Origin: Streptomyces sp. NBC_01439
GTDB lineage: Bacteria; Actinomycetota; Actinomycetes; Streptomycetales; Streptomycetaceae
Reading direction: 5' to 3'
NCBI RefSeq assembly: GCF_036227605.1
Contig: NZ_CP109487.1
Coordinates: 8,915,001 to 8,979,000 of the forward strand
DNA length: 64,000 nt
Shown: piece after piece, positions 1 to 23,933 of the stretch
Layout: each line of letters begins with the position of its first letter
Numbering within the stretch: position 1 is the stretch's first letter
Made by a program: the position numbers and the translations under genes
Notes under the pieces: model-generated
What the model was told of the DNA's origin: nothing
The model's database searches: none
The model's input: only the letters and a program-made list of their open reading frames with translations

Positions 1-2875
1 CCGCCCAGCTCGGGCGCGGGCAGGGCGCCACGGTCCAGCTTGCCGCTGACGTTCGTCGGGAGCGAGTCCAGGGCCACCACGGCCGCCGGGACCATGTAGT
101 CGGGCAGTACGGCGGTCAGCGCCTCGCGCAGCGCCGCCGGTTCGACGGAGCCGGTCACGTAGCCGACGAGCCGCTTGACCCCGGGGGTGTCCTCGCGGAC
201 CACCACGGCGGCGGACCCGACACGGGGCAGCGCGGCCAGGGCCGACTCCACCTCACCGAGCTCGATCCGGTAGCCGCGGACCTTCACCTGGTCGTCGGCC
301 CGCCCCAGGAACTCCAGCTGCCCGTCGGTGCGCAGCCGTACGAGGTCGCCCGTGCGGTACATCCGCGAGCCCGCGGGCCCGTACGGGTCGGCCACGAACC
401 GCTCGGCGGTCAGCGCGAACCGGCCCAGGTAGCCGCGGGCCAGTCCGTGACCCGCCAGGTACAGCTCACCGGGGGTCCCGGCCGGCGCGGGCCGCAGGGC
501 GGAGTCCAGTACGCGGGCGCAGGTGTTGCCGATGGGCCGGCCCACGATCGGGGTGGCCGAGTCGGCCAGGTCGGCGCCGAGGGCGTCCACCGTGTACTCG
601 GTGGGCCCGTACAGGTTCACCGACATGACCCCGGGGGCCGCGCGGACCTCGGTCCACAGCGCCTCGGGGACCGCCTCGCCGCCCAGCAGCAGCAGCCCCG
701 GCCGGTGGTGCGAGCGGCTCAGCAGCCCCCACTCCAGCAGGGCGCCGGCGTAGGTGGGCGTCACGTCCATGGCGTCGATCCGGTGCTCGCGGACGTAGCC
801 GACGGTGAATTCGGCGTCGCGGCGGCCGATCTCGTCCAGGACGTGCAGCTCGTGGCCCGAGACCAGCCAGAACAGCTGCTCCCACGAGGTGTCGAAGCTG
901 AAAGAGGCGGTGTGCAGGGCCCGCAGCGGCCGCCCGCCGGCCGCCGCGACGGCGGGGGCGAAGACGTCCGCGATGTGGTTGGCGTACAGGTTCGACAGAC
1001 CGCCGTGGGTCAGGACGACACCCTTGGGGCGGCCCGTGGATCCGGAGGTGTAGATCACGTAGGCCGGGTGCCCGGACTCCGTGCGCGGCGGCCGGAAACC
1101 CCCATCGAGCGAGGCGAGTTCCGCGGTGGTCCGCGCCGAGTCCAAGGCGATCCGGGCCGGTCCGCCCGCCGCCCCGGCGGGCAGCAGCGCGAGCGCCGCC
1201 TCCGTGGTCAGCACGCACACCGGCGCCGCGTCGTCCAGCATCAGGGCGATCCGGTCGGCGGGGTAGTCCAGGTCCAGCGGCAGGTAGGCGGCCCCCGACT
1301 TCAGGACGGCCAGGATGGCCACCACCGATGCGGCCGAGCGCGGCACGGCCAGCGCCACCACCGATTCGGGTCCGGCGCCGTGCGCGGCCAGCAGCGCGGC
1401 CAGCCGGTCCGCCCGGTCGTCGAGTTCCGCGAAGGTCAGCCGGTCGGGTCCCGCGACCACGGCGCACGCGTCCGGCGCCTGGGCGGCCCGCTCGGCGAAC
1501 CGGTCGGCGACCGTACCGTCGGCCACGTCCCGCGCGGCGCCCGCCTCCGCGGTGCGCAGCTCCGCGCGGTCGGCGGCGGTCAGCGGCTCCAGCGTGCCCA
1601 CCGGGCGGCCCGGGTTGCCGGCGACCTGGTCCAGCAGGGCGGTGAACCGCTCGGCCACCCGGGCGGCGGTCCGGGCGTCGAAGAGGTCCGGCCGGTAGTC
1701 CAGGGCCAGTTCGGCCCGCTCGTCCAGGGACACGGACAGGGTGAGCGGGTAGTGCGTGCCGTCCCGGGCCTCGACCCCCGTCACCCGCACCCCGTCGGAG
1801 AGCGGCGCACGGGCGGAGGGGTCCACCGGATAGTTCTCGATGACGACGAGGGTGTCGAACAGCTCGCCGCCGCCCGCCTGCTTCTGGATCAGGCGCAGGC
1901 CCAGGTGGTGGTGGGCGAGCAGGGCGTTCTGTTCGTCCCGGAACCGCCTCAGCAGGTCCCGGGCGCTCTCCCACGGCCGCGCGGTGAGCCGCACCGGCAC
2001 GGTGGTGATGAACAGCCCGACCATCGACTCGACGCCGGGGATCTCCTCGGGCCGCCCCGCGACCGTCAGGCCGAAGACCACGTCCCGGCGGCCCGTCAGG
2101 CTGCCCAGCAGCAGCCCCCAGGCCGCCTGGATCACCGTACTGGGCGTGGTGCCGAGCGAGCGTGCCGCGGCCGTCAGCCGGGCGGTGGCCGCCTCGGACA
2201 GCTCCACGCGGTGCACGCCCGGCCGCACCGCCGTGCGGGAGGCGTCGGCCGGGGCCACCAGCACGGCCTCGTCCAGCCCGGCCAGCGAGGTCCGCCAGGC
2301 GCCCTCGGCGCCCGGGACGTCCTGCGCCTTCAGCCACTTGAGGTAGTCGCGGTAGGGGCGCACCGGCTGCTGGGCCGAGGGGTCGCCGTCGCTCTCGTAG
2401 AGCGCGAGGAGGTCCCCGACGAGCAGCGGCATCGACCAGCCGTCGACCAGGATGTGGTGCACGGTGACCACCAGGAGGTGGTCGCCCTCGCCCCGGCGCA
2501 CGAGCAGCAGCCGCAGCAGCGGCGGCCGGTGCAGCTCGAACCGACGGTCCAGCTCGGCCCGTTCCACCCGCCCCACCGCGGCCTGCGAGGGGTCCGCCGA
2601 CAGGTCCGCGCGGCCGAGCACGAAGGTCACCTCGGCCGGCACGAACTGCACCGGCTGCGGTACGCCCTCGTGCCAGAAGCCGGCCCGCAGGTTGGGGTGG
2701 CGGCGCAGCAGTGCCGCGCCCGCCCGCTCCATCCGGTCCGCGTCGACGGGGCCGGCCAGCGACACGGAGACCTGCACCGTGTACACGTCCGGCGCGCCCG
2801 CGTCGTAGACGGAATGGAACAGCATGCCCTGCTGCAAGGGGGACAGCGGAAGCATGTCCTCGATTCGAGCCTGCG

Positions 2876-2879
<4 letters not shown>
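1..2879 (-). CDS. Siderophore NRPS, partial (C-A...; continues past left edge)
   Basis: This is the 5' part of a non-ribosomal peptide synthetase; 959 codons are visible before the edge. The GTG start at 2879 overlaps the stop of the upstream NRPS as GTGA, which implies translational coupling. The first ~430 residues form a condensation domain opening with [16 protein letters not shown] and carrying an intact HHILVDG near residue 140. This is the style of domains that accept a D-residue, which fits the epimerization domain ending the upstream protein. The adenylation domain follows ([11 protein letters not shown] near 610, NVSGKLDR near 946). Its pocket residues, aligned by eye to GrsA 235-331, read D-T-E-D-L-G-L-V-D. 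Acidic residues at 239 and 278 suggest a basic side chain such as ornithine, hydroxyornithine, lysine or arginine. The carrier domain and chain-release domain must lie to the left. Confidence 0.93.
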
Positions 2880-17167
<14,288 letters not shown>

Positions 17168-17263
17168 CGTGCTCCAGATTCGCTGCGGGTCCCCGTCCGG
17201 TGGCGGGACCGGCGGGGGAGGTCGACGGGATGCGGGGGCCTGCGGGCAGGCGGGGGAGCCCCG

Positions 17264-18610
17264 TTAGACGGCGGGGGCGGCGGGGGCTGCGGGCTTCAGA
17301 CCGGCGGTTCCGGTGTCGGTGCCGGTTCCGGGCCCGCCGTCGTGACCGCCCTCCTCCTCCTGCTCCTCGCGGGGAAGGGTGGCCCTGCGCAGGCCGGGTA
17401 CGGCGATCGCCACGGCGACGGCGGCCACGGCGCAGATCGCGCCGTTGACGACGGCCGCCCCGCCGGGGCTGAACCAACGGGCGAGGGCGGCGACCTCGAC
17501 GTCGCCGACGACGCCTCCGGTGGTGCCCTGCGTGGTGATGACGCTGACGATGCGGCCGCGCAGCCGGTCGGGGGTGCTGTGCTGGACGAGCGCGTACTCG
17601 AGGATCTCGTACACCGTGCCGGCGGCGCCGCCCAGGGCGAGCAGCGCGAAGGCGACCCAGATGTTGCCGCTGAGTCCGAAGCCCACGGCGGACAGGCCGC
17701 CCGTGAAGGCCGCGATGATCAGCAGTCGGCCGGGCCGGGCGGCCCGGGTCAGCCAGCCGCTCGTGGCGGAGACGGCGACCGCGCCGACGGCGGGGGCGGT
17801 GTAGAGGAGCCCGAGCATGACCTCGCCGCCGTGGAACTGACGGTCGACCATCTCGGGGAAGAGCACCACCGGGAGGTTGAAGAGGGCCATCACGCCGCCG
17901 AGGGCGAGCAGGCCGCCGACGACGCGGTTGCGCACGGCGTACCTGAAGGCCACCAGCAGCGATCCGCTGTCAGCGCCGTACTCCTCGTCGTCCTCGTCGT
18001 CCTTGACCGGGGGCAGGGGCCGGATCCGGGAGATCAGGAGGGTGGTGACGGCCGTGGTGACGGCCGTGAAGGCGAAGACCGGGCCGGGCCCCCACAGTGC
18101 GAGGAGCAGGCCGCCCAGGAACGGCGCGCTGACGGAGCCGATCTCACCGGTCAGCGAGATGAGGGCACCCGCGGCGGGAAGTTGGTCGGGGCGCACGAGC
18201 GTCGGGGCGACGGCCATCAGGGCCGTTACGCTGACGCCCGTGGCGAGGCCGTCCCAGGCGACGCACACGTAGATGCCCCACAGGGTCGGGTCCGGCAGCA
18301 TCGCGTTCACGGCGAGGCCGGCGAAGGCGAGGGCGGCGGCGCCGCGGGCGCACACGATCAGCCGCCGGCGGTCGGTCCGGTCGGCCATGACGCCGCCCCA
18401 GAGCGAGCCGAGCAGCACGGTGACGCTCATGATCATGCTGACGACGGCGACGTTGAAGGTGGACCGTGTCAGTCCGTACACCTGGGCGGACAGGGCCACC
18501 GTCGCCATGCCGAGGCCGAACAAGGACACCACGCGGGCGATGAAGATGGCGCGGAAGTCCCCACTGGCGCGCAGGGGTTCGATGTCTATGACGAAGTCAC
18601 GCAGAGGCAC
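17264..18610 (-). CDS. MFS exporter, EntS-like siderophore exporter
   Basis: The 448-residue major facilitator protein is similar along its length to the enterobactin exporter EntS. The shared features include an N-terminal segment FRAIFIARVVSLFGLGMATV, a GGVMADRTDRRR loop between helices 2 and 3, and the central loop rich in acidic residues. About 12 hydrophobic segments can be counted. It lies between the aryl-carrier gene (39 bp upstream) and the large NRPS gene (96 bp downstream) on the same strand. The likely job is export of the finished siderophore across the cytoplasmic membrane. The C-terminal tail is low-complexity (Glu-, Gly-, Thr- and Ala-rich) and probably cytoplasmic. Confidence 0.88.
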   Translation of the reverse strand: MPLRDFVIDIEPLRASGDFRAIFIARVVSLFGLGMATVALSAQVYGLTRSTFNVAVVSMIMSVTVLLGSLWGGVMADRTDRRRLIVCARGAAALAFAGLAVNAMLPDPTLWGIYVCVAWDGLATGVSVTALMAVAPTLVRPDQLPAAGALISLTGEIGSVSAPFLGGLLLALWGPGPVFAFTAVTTAVTTLLISRIRPLPPVKDDEDDEEYGADSGSLLVAFRYAVRNRVVGGLLALGGVMALFNLPVVLFPEMVDRQFHGGEVMLGLLYTAPAVGAVAVSATSGWLTRAARPGRLLIIAAFTGGLSAVGFGLSGNIWVAFALLALGGAAGTVYEILEYALVQHSTPDRLRGRIVSVITTQGTTGGVVGDVEVAALARWFSPGGAAVVNGAICAVAAVAVAIAVPGLRRATLPREEQEEEGGHDGGPGTGTDTGTAGLKPAAPAAPAV

Positions 18611-18649
18611 GGCAGGCTCCGGGGCGGGCAGGTGCGGGGGAGGGTGGGG

Positions 18650-18889
18650 TCAGGGCGCTGCGGTGAGCAACTCGGCCCACCGGCGCAGCGTCGGCCGTTC
18701 GGCGAGGTCCACGAAGCTGATGCGGGCGCCTTCGGCCCGCCATTTCTCGACGAGTGACATCAGGCGGATGGAGTCGAGTCCCTGGTCCAGCAGGTCCTCT
18801 TCCAGGGAGACGTCGGCGGGCTCCGTGTAGAGCACGTCGGCGACGTCGCGGACCAGTCGGTCGAGCGTGAAGGGCGGGGAAGCGGACAT
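18650..18889 (-). CDS. Stand-alone aryl carrier protein (EntB C-terminal-like)
   Basis: The 79-residue carrier protein carries LLDQGLDSIRLMSLVEKWR, in which the serine of LDS is the phosphopantetheine site. The sequence after the serine, including ISFVDLAERPTLRRWAELL, follows the C-terminal aryl-carrier half of EntB closely. In EntB this domain is fused to isochorismatase; here it is alone, and an isochorismatase-like protein is encoded separately at 23934-24566. It is the first gene behind the iron box at 18951-18969 and should present the aryl acid starter to the first C domain of the NRPS. The ligase that would load it is not in the window. Confidence 0.88.
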   Translation of the reverse strand: MSASPPFTLDRLVRDVADVLYTEPADVSLEEDLLDQGLDSIRLMSLVEKWRAEGARISFVDLAERPTLRRWAELLTAAP

Positions 18890-18950
18890 GGCGGGACTCT
18901 TTCCTCGGGATCGGCGGAAGGGCGGGCGACGGCAGCACGTCAGCGTTCCA

Positions 18951-18969
18951 TTAGGTAAGGCTTACCTAA
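18951..18969. promoter_or_regulatory. Iron box (DmdR/IdeR operator), perfect palindrome
   Basis: TTAGGTAAGGCTTACCTAA is a perfect 9+1+9 inverted repeat matching the actinobacterial DtxR-family iron-box consensus. It lies 62 bp upstream of the carrier-protein start and should repress the carrier/exporter/NRPS operon when iron is plentiful. Confidence 0.92.
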
Positions 18970-19081
18970 CTAAATGCAAAGGTGCACGTCAAGCCGGGTG
19001 TGACGAAGAGGCGGCCGCCGCTTTGATGAACTGGCCTCTGGGTGTGATGCGTTGGGTCGAGAGGCGGAATTGTGGCTCAAT

Positions 19082-19100
19082 TTAGGGAAGGCTAACCTAA
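19082..19100. promoter_or_regulatory. Iron box in front of the GNAT gene
   Basis: TTAGGGAAGGCTAACCTAA fits the iron-box consensus with two mismatched arm positions. It ends 4 bp before the GTG start of the plus-strand GNAT gene and lies 113 bp from the box at 18951, so two divergent iron-regulated promoters share this intergenic region. Confidence 0.88.
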
Positions 19101-19104
19101 GTTC

Positions 19105-19605
19105 GTGATTACTGCCGCCACCCCCCGTCCCCCGCTGTACGTCACGGACGGCCTCCCGCCGCTGGTCCGGCGCGCGCGTCTGCACGACGCTCCCGCCCTG
19201 CACGCCCTCTCACTGGCCTTCATCCGCTCCGGCGCCCTGCGGCCCCGCAGCATCGACCACTACCTGGCGCACGCCGGGGAGTTCCTCCTCGCGACCGGTC
19301 GCGGTCGCACCTCGGTCCTGGGCTGCCTCGCCCTGAGCGACGAGGGGGAGGGCGCCGCCGTGCTCTACAACTTCTGCGTCGCCCGGGGGAACCAGGGCCA
19401 GGGGCTGGGTGCCGCGCTGCTGCGCGCCGCGCTCGCCGACGCCCGGAGCCGCCTCGTGCGGGAGGTCTTCACGGCGACCACGAGTGGTGCAGCCTTCTTC
19501 CGGCGGCACGGCTTCGTGCCGGCCGGCCCGGGGCGGGCGCCCGCCGCCTGGGCCGGGGCGCTGGACCCCGCACGCGGCTCGGAGGTGCTCTCCAGGAGGC
19601 TGTGA
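19105..19605 (+). CDS. GNAT acetyltransferase, short N-acetylglutamate-synthase-like
   Basis: The 166-residue GNAT has a VRRARLHDAPALHAL start, an acetyl-CoA loop GNQGQGLGAALLRAAL and a C-terminal FFRRHGFVPAG. These resemble the short N-acetylglutamate synthases of actinobacteria, which start arginine/ornithine synthesis from glutamate. An acetylglutamate kinase gene lies in the same island, which supports this reading. An alternative is a hydroxyornithine acyltransferase that would complete a hydroxamate. The GTG start is directly behind the iron box with no room for a ribosome binding site, so the transcript is probably leaderless. The next gene is convergent, with two strong hairpins between them. 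Confidence 0.75.
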   Translation: MITAATPRPPLYVTDGLPPLVRRARLHDAPALHALSLAFIRSGALRPRSIDHYLAHAGEFLLATGRGRTSVLGCLALSDEGEGAAVLYNFCVARGNQGQGLGAALLRAALADARSRLVREVFTATTSGAAFFRRHGFVPAGPGRAPAAWAGALDPARGSEVLSRRL

Positions 19606-19625
19606 CCCCCATGGGGGTGTCGTGA

Positions 19626-19659
19626 CGATGAGGCCGGGCTCGCCGATCCGGCCTCATCG
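19626..19659. terminator. Hairpin terminator after the GNAT gene
   Basis: CGATGAGGCCGG pairs perfectly with CCGGCCTCATCG over a 10-nt loop. It lies 21 bp after the GNAT stop. Confidence 0.75.
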
Positions 19660-19688
19660 ACAAGGCGCCTCCTACGGCCCGCACGCGC

Positions 19689-19728
19689 GCGGGGCCGGAC
19701 CGGAGGACGTGCTCCGGTCCGGCCCCGC
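19689..19728. terminator. Hairpin terminator after the MbtH gene
   Basis: A 17-bp perfect stem with a 6-nt loop (left arm 19689-19705, right arm 19712-19728) lies 33 bp beyond the stop of the minus-strand MbtH gene. It could serve both convergent transcripts. Confidence 0.8.
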
Positions 19729-19761
19729 CCACGGGTCTACGGGGCCGGGCGGCCCCGGGGA

Positions 19762-19968
19762 TCAGCTCCTGGCGACCAGGCTGGCGGGCCGCATGTCGGT
19801 CCAGTGCGTCTCCGTGTACGCGGCGCAGCCCTCTCGGCTGTCCTCGCCGTGCACGACGGTCCAGCCCGCGGGAACCTCCGCGAAGGCGGGCCAGAGCGAG
19901 TGCTGGTTCTCGGCGTTCACGAGCACGAAGTAGCGGGCGTCGTCGTCCTCGAACGGGTTGGTGGCCAT
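19762..19968 (-). CDS. mbtH: MbtH-like NRPS partner protein
   Basis: The 68-residue protein has the family signature: NPFEDDD at the N-terminus, [15 protein letters not shown] and HWTDMRP. MbtH-like proteins bind A domains and support their folding and adenylation activity. It is the last gene of the unit that starts with the N-monooxygenase, 53 bp after the stand-alone C-domain gene. AAAGGAG lies 9 bp upstream of the ATG at 19968. Confidence 0.95.
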   Translation of the reverse strand: MATNPFEDDDARYFVLVNAENQHSLWPAFAEVPAGWTVVHGEDSREGCAAYTETHWTDMRPASLVARS

Positions 19969-20021
19969 GGTGTCTCTCCTTTGGATGATGACCGGGACGG
20001 TCGTTTCGGGGATGGGATGGA

Positions 20022-21341
20022 TCAGGGGTGGACGGGCGAGGCCAACAGGGAGGCGACCGGTACGTCGGGGGCGCGGCAGAGGGCTGCGAGGTCCTCGGTG
20101 AACAGACGGGCGAACCGGGCCGGTTCGGCCTCCTCGTAGAGTGCCGGGTTCGCGTCGAAGTCCAGGCGCAGCCGCCCGTCGGGGTTCGCCGCGGCGGACA
20201 CCGACAGGTCGTCCACCGGCCCCGAGGCGAGGCTGACGACCCGGCCGCGGATCGCGGCGAAGGCCAGCTCCGTCTCGAACGGCCGCAGGTTGACCAGCGG
20301 CCCGGGGACGCGGCCGCCCCCGTACTCCGGCCACACCTCGCGCGCCAGTTCCTCGCCGCGCAGCCGCTGGTGCCGGCGGAGCAGGGCCAGCTCGCCGGCC
20401 GCCGTGCCCAGCAGTGACCGGAAGGTGTCCGCCCCTCGGACGGGCAGCCGCACCGGCAGGACGTTCACGGCCGTCGCGGGCACCCGTAGCGTCCCCGGGG
20501 CGGTCCGTGCCGCCGCGTACACGGCGAGGACCGCCTCGCGCGCGCCGACCTGCGCGGTCACCCGCACCGCGGTCGCGGCGAGCACGACCTCGGCCCAGGT
20601 GACGCGCGCGGAACGGGCGACGGCCCGTACGGCCGCGCCGTCCGCCGCGTCGAGGTGGACGGTGTGGCGCCGCGCGGTGTCCTGGGCCGGTGCCGCCCGT
20701 CCGGCGGGGGACGCGGGGGCGGGGCGGTCGGCGTACCGCCCCGTCCAGTACCGCCGGTCCGCGGCCTGCGCCGCCGAGCCGGTGTAGGCGCGGTCCGCGT
20801 CGGTCAGTACGGAGACCGGTGCGAAGGGAGTCGGGCCGGGCGGGCGGCCCTGCACCAGGGCCGTGTAGACCTCGGCGATCCGCCGGCTCAGCAGCGCCAC
20901 CCCGTACCCGTCGACCGCCAGCAGGTGGAAGTACTGCACCAGCAGGTGGTGTTCGGGGCCGACCGTGACGAGCAGGGTCCCGGTGAGGTCGGGCGCGAGG
21001 CCGGTGCCCGACGGGGCGGTGAGCAACTCGGGCCGGGGTGGACAGGCCAGCTGGCCCCGTACCAGGTCGACGGCGGCACCCACCGGGTCGGCCGCCGCGG
21101 AGGTGTCCAGGCGCGGCAGGCCGCTCCGGGTCATCAGGTGCGAGCGGAGCCAGGGGGCCTCGTCGAGGGTGCGCAGCACGGCCTCGTCGAGCGCCGACGT
21201 GTCGAGCGGGCCCACGAGCTCGATGTACTGGCCCACGTTGTGGCCGGCGTACGAGGGATCCGCGTTCTGCGCCGCCAGGACGTGCGCCTGCGCCGCCGTG
21301 AGTCCGGCCGGCCCGGCAGCCGGGGGATCGGTGCGCGGCAC
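20022..21341 (-). CDS. Stand-alone condensation-domain protein with altered HHxxxDG
   Basis: The 439-residue protein is a single condensation domain without A or carrier domains. It resembles the first C domain of the large NRPS and Ent[55 protein letters not shown] and [10 protein letters not shown]. The catalytic motif reads [11 protein letters not shown]. Aligned on DG, HHxxxDG becomes H-L-L-A-V-D-G, so the second, catalytic histidine is leucine. The start is 6 bp from the monooxygenase stop, so the two genes are co-transcribed. It may be an inactive domain kept for protein contacts, or a domain with altered chemistry such as ester bond formation; the sequence does not decide this. Confidence 0.85.
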   Translation of the reverse strand: MPRTDPPAAGPAGLTAAQAHVLAAQNADPSYAGHNVGQYIELVGPLDTSALDEAVLRTLDEAPWLRSHLMTRSGLPRLDTSAAADPVGAAVDLVRGQLACPPRPELLTAPSGTGLAPDLTGTLLVTVGPEHHLLVQYFHLLAVDGYGVALLSRRIAEVYTALVQGRPPGPTPFAPVSVLTDADRAYTGSAAQAADRRYWTGRYADRPAPASPAGRAAPAQDTARRHTVHLDAADGAAVRAVARSARVTWAEVVLAATAVRVTAQVGAREAVLAVYAAARTAPGTLRVPATAVNVLPVRLPVRGADTFRSLLGTAAGELALLRRHQRLRGEELAREVWPEYGGGRVPGPLVNLRPFETELAFAAIRGRVVSLASGPVDDLSVSAAANPDGRLRLDFDANPALYEEAEPARFARLFTEDLAALCRAPDVPVASLLASPVHP

Positions 21342-21347
21342 GGCCGC

Positions 21348-22751
21348 TCAGCCCCGGTGGGCGGGGACGCCGTCGGCGACGGCCGCCGCCCTGGTCGCCC
21401 GTGCGGCCCGCACCTCGCGCTCGGCGACGCGCAGCAGCAGGGAGTCGCAGATCTCGCCCGAGCGCACGGCCAGCGTGGACAGCAGCGAGGCGGTGATGCC
21501 GTGGGAGTGCTCGGCGGCGGCGCCCTGGACGTAGATGCCGGCGCGGACGCGGTCGGTGGTCTCCACCCGGTGGTCGCGTCCCACGCGCAGCCTGCCCTGT
21601 CCGTCCGTGAGGCACTCCCCGGCCAGGTCGCCGAGCAGCTCGGCCGGCTCGGTGGGCCGGTAGCCGGTGGCCAGCACCACCGCGTCGCAGTCGAGGGCGA
21701 GGGTCTCTCCCGTGGTGAGGGAGCGCACCACGGCCCGCGCCCCGTCGGGGAGTTCCTCCACGGCGGTCAGGGCGGTCGCGTTCAGTATGCGCAGCCGTTC
21801 GGTGCCGGCGACCTTCTCCTGGTAGACGGTCCGGTACAGCTGCTCGATCAGTTCGCCGTCCACCACCGCGTAGTTGGTGTTGGCGTGGTAGCCGATGAGC
21901 TGCTGCTTGACCTCCTCCGGGGCGCTGAAGAACTCGTCGACGGCGGCCGGGTCGAAGATCCGGTTGGCGAACGGGCTGTCGTCGGCCGGGCTGTACCCGT
22001 ACCGGGTGAACACGGCGCACACCTCGGCGTCCGGGAACGTGCGGTGCAGGTGGTCGGCGGTCTCGGCGGCGGACTGTCCGGCGCCGACGACGACGAACCG
22101 GCGGTGGGGACGGACCGTCAGTAGCGGTGCGCGGTGCAGCAGGTCGCGGTTGTGCCAGACGTGCGGGCCGGTGCTGATCCCGTCCGGGACGCGGGGGCGC
22201 AGCCCGGTCCCGAGCACGAGGTTGCGGGTGCGGGTGGTGCGCGGCGTCCCGGCGCCGGCCGTGGGCCGGGTGATGACGTCCAGCAGGTCTGCGGCGCCGT
22301 CCGGACCTGCCGGGCGTACCTCCACGGCCTCGGTGGCGTAGTCGACCAGCCCGCCGAAGGAGGCGGCGCACCACCGGAAGTAGTCGTGGAATTCGAGGCG
22401 GGTGGGGAAGAAGGACTTCTGGTTGATGAAGTCGGCCAGCCGGTCCCGGTCCTGCAGGTAGTGCAGGAAGCTGAAGGAGCTTCCCGGATTGCGCATCGTC
22501 ACCAGGTCCTTCAGGAAGGAGACCTGCATGGTGGCCCCTTCGAGGAGCATGCCCCGGTGCCATCCGAAGTCGTCCTGGCGCTCGATGAACGAGGACCGGA
22601 TCGCCTCGCCGGGGGCGCATCGGCCGTTGTGCTCCCGGATCGCTATCGCCAGGGCCAGGTTGGCCGGCCCGAAGCCGATGCCCACCAGGTCCCTGATGTC
22701 CGGGAGAGCGTCCCCGGGTGTGGAGCTCGCGTGCGGTGCGGACATGCCCAT
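21348..22751 (-). CDS. L-ornithine (lysine) N-monooxygenase
   Basis: The 467-residue flavoprotein belongs to the PvdA/SidA/IucD family, which hydroxylates the side-chain amine of ornithine or lysine using FAD, NADPH and oxygen. It has the FAD site [14 protein letters not shown], substrate-region motifs such as [15 protein letters not shown] and [15 protein letters not shown], the NADPH site [13 protein letters not shown], and ATGYRP near the C-terminus. It is the first gene behind the iron box at 22777-22795. Its product, most likely N5-hydroxyornithine, would supply the hydroxamate part of the siderophore. Ornithine is favoured over lysine because ArgA/ArgB-type genes lie next to it. Confidence 0.93.
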   Translation of the reverse strand: MGMSAPHASSTPGDALPDIRDLVGIGFGPANLALAIAIREHNGRCAPGEAIRSSFIERQDDFGWHRGMLLEGATMQVSFLKDLVTMRNPGSSFSFLHYLQDRDRLADFINQKSFFPTRLEFHDYFRWCAASFGGLVDYATEAVEVRPAGPDGAADLLDVITRPTAGAGTPRTTRTRNLVLGTGLRPRVPDGISTGPHVWHNRDLLHRAPLLTVRPHRRFVVVGAGQSAAETADHLHRTFPDAEVCAVFTRYGYSPADDSPFANRIFDPAAVDEFFSAPEEVKQQLIGYHANTNYAVVDGELIEQLYRTVYQEKVAGTERLRILNATALTAVEELPDGARAVVRSLTTGETLALDCDAVVLATGYRPTEPAELLGDLAGECLTDGQGRLRVGRDHRVETTDRVRAGIYVQGAAAEHSHGITASLLSTLAVRSGEICDSLLLRVAEREVRAARATRAAAVADGVPAHRG

Positions 22752-22776
22752 CCTTCCTCGGTCCTACCCTATTTGG

Positions 22777-22795
22777 TTAGGTAAGGCTGGCCTAA
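22777..22795. promoter_or_regulatory. Iron box for the monooxygenase operon
   Basis: TTAGGTAAGGCTGGCCTAA has two mismatched arm positions. It lies 26 bp upstream of the monooxygenase start, where binding would block the promoter. Confidence 0.85.
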
Positions 22796-22891
22796 CATCT
22801 CTGACGGGCCGGAAGCTGTCAAGTTGGACCCGGGGCTCTCTCGATCCGCACCAACCCGGTTTGCTGCCGGCGGATTTGGGCACGCAGAGGG

Positions 22892-22916
22892 CCCCGGAGC
22901 CGCAGTGGCTCCGGGG
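22892..22916. terminator. Hairpin terminator after argB
   Basis: CCCCGGAGCC and GGCTCCGGGG form a perfect 10-bp stem with a 5-nt loop, 40 bp beyond the minus-strand acetylglutamate kinase stop. Confidence 0.7.
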
Positions 22917-22956
22917 TGGGGCGGGAGGGGGCCGGGCAGGTCGACCTCCTCCCGGT

Positions 22957-23910
22957 TCAGTGGGGGCGGTGCTCCCTGTGCGGTGCGCCGCGCGTCGAAC
23001 CGTGCGTCGAACCGTGCGGCCAACCGTCCCGAGGCGCGTCGGGCACGACCGTGGTGCCGGTGTGCTCGTCGGCGAAGACCTCCAGGACCAGGGCGTGCGG
23101 AACTCTGCCGTCCAGTACGTGCGCCATCCGTACCCCGGAGCGCACCGCACGCAGGCAGCCCTCCATCTTGGGCACCATGCCGCCCGCCATCGAGGGCAGC
23201 AGTTCCGCCAGCTCGCCGGCCGTGAGCCGGTCGATGATCTCCGTGCTGTGCGGCCAGTCCGCATAGAGGCCCGCGACGTCGGTGAGCATCACCAGCTTCT
23301 CGGCGTCCAGGGCCTCGGCGAGGGCGGCGGCCGCGAGGTCCGCGTTGATGTTGTAGACGTCGTCGTCGTGGGCTCCCCGGGCGATGGGGGAGATCACGGG
23401 GATGCGCCCCCGCTCCAGGAGCCCCCGTACGGTGTCGGGGTCGACGTGCACGATGTCGCCCACCAGGCCGATGTCCACCTCGACGCCGTCCACCACGGCC
23501 GGCCGCCGCACGGCGGACAGGGTGCGGGCGTCCTCGCCGGTCATCCCCACGGCAAAGGCTCCGTGACGGTTGATCAGCCCGACGATGTCCCGTTGGACCT
23601 GCCCGGCCAGCACCATGCGGACGACTTCCATCACGGCGGGGGTCGTCACCCGTAGCCCCGCCGCGAACCGGACCTCCAGCGAGAGCTGTTCGAGCATCGC
23701 GCTGATCTGGGGGCCGCCGCCGTGCACGACGACCGGCCGGAGCCCCGCGTAGCGCAGGGAGACCACGTCCTGGGCGAAGGCCGCCTTCAGCTCCTCGTTC
23801 ACCATGGCGTTGCCGCCGAACTTGACCACGACGGTGCGTCCTTGGAACCGCTCCAGCCACGGCAGGGCCTCGATGAGTGTGCGCGCCCGTGGCGCCGCCC
23901 GTCCGCTCAT
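22957..23910 (-). CDS. argB: Acetylglutamate kinase in the siderophore island
   Basis: The 317-residue amino-acid kinase phosphorylates N-acetylglutamate, the second step of ornithine synthesis. It has [41 protein letters not shown] and [11 protein letters not shown]. The gene follows the isochorismatase-like gene directly. ATG at 23910 was chosen; a TTG overlapping the upstream stop (23937) is in the same frame, and neither has a strong ribosome binding site, so coupled translation is likely. The C-terminal extension is His/Gly-rich with a repeated HGST. Because the unit lies behind an iron box, this is probably a second argB devoted to siderophore ornithine rather than the arginine-pathway copy. 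Confidence 0.92.
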   Translation of the reverse strand: MSGRAAPRARTLIEALPWLERFQGRTVVVKFGGNAMVNEELKAAFAQDVVSLRYAGLRPVVVHGGGPQISAMLEQLSLEVRFAAGLRVTTPAVMEVVRMVLAGQVQRDIVGLINRHGAFAVGMTGEDARTLSAVRRPAVVDGVEVDIGLVGDIVHVDPDTVRGLLERGRIPVISPIARGAHDDDVYNINADLAAAALAEALDAEKLVMLTDVAGLYADWPHSTEIIDRLTAGELAELLPSMAGGMVPKMEGCLRAVRSGVRMAHVLDGRVPHALVLEVFADEHTGTTVVPDAPRDGWPHGSTHGSTRGAPHREHRPH

Positions 23911-23933
23911 GGGGTGGGGTGTGCGGTCGTCAT

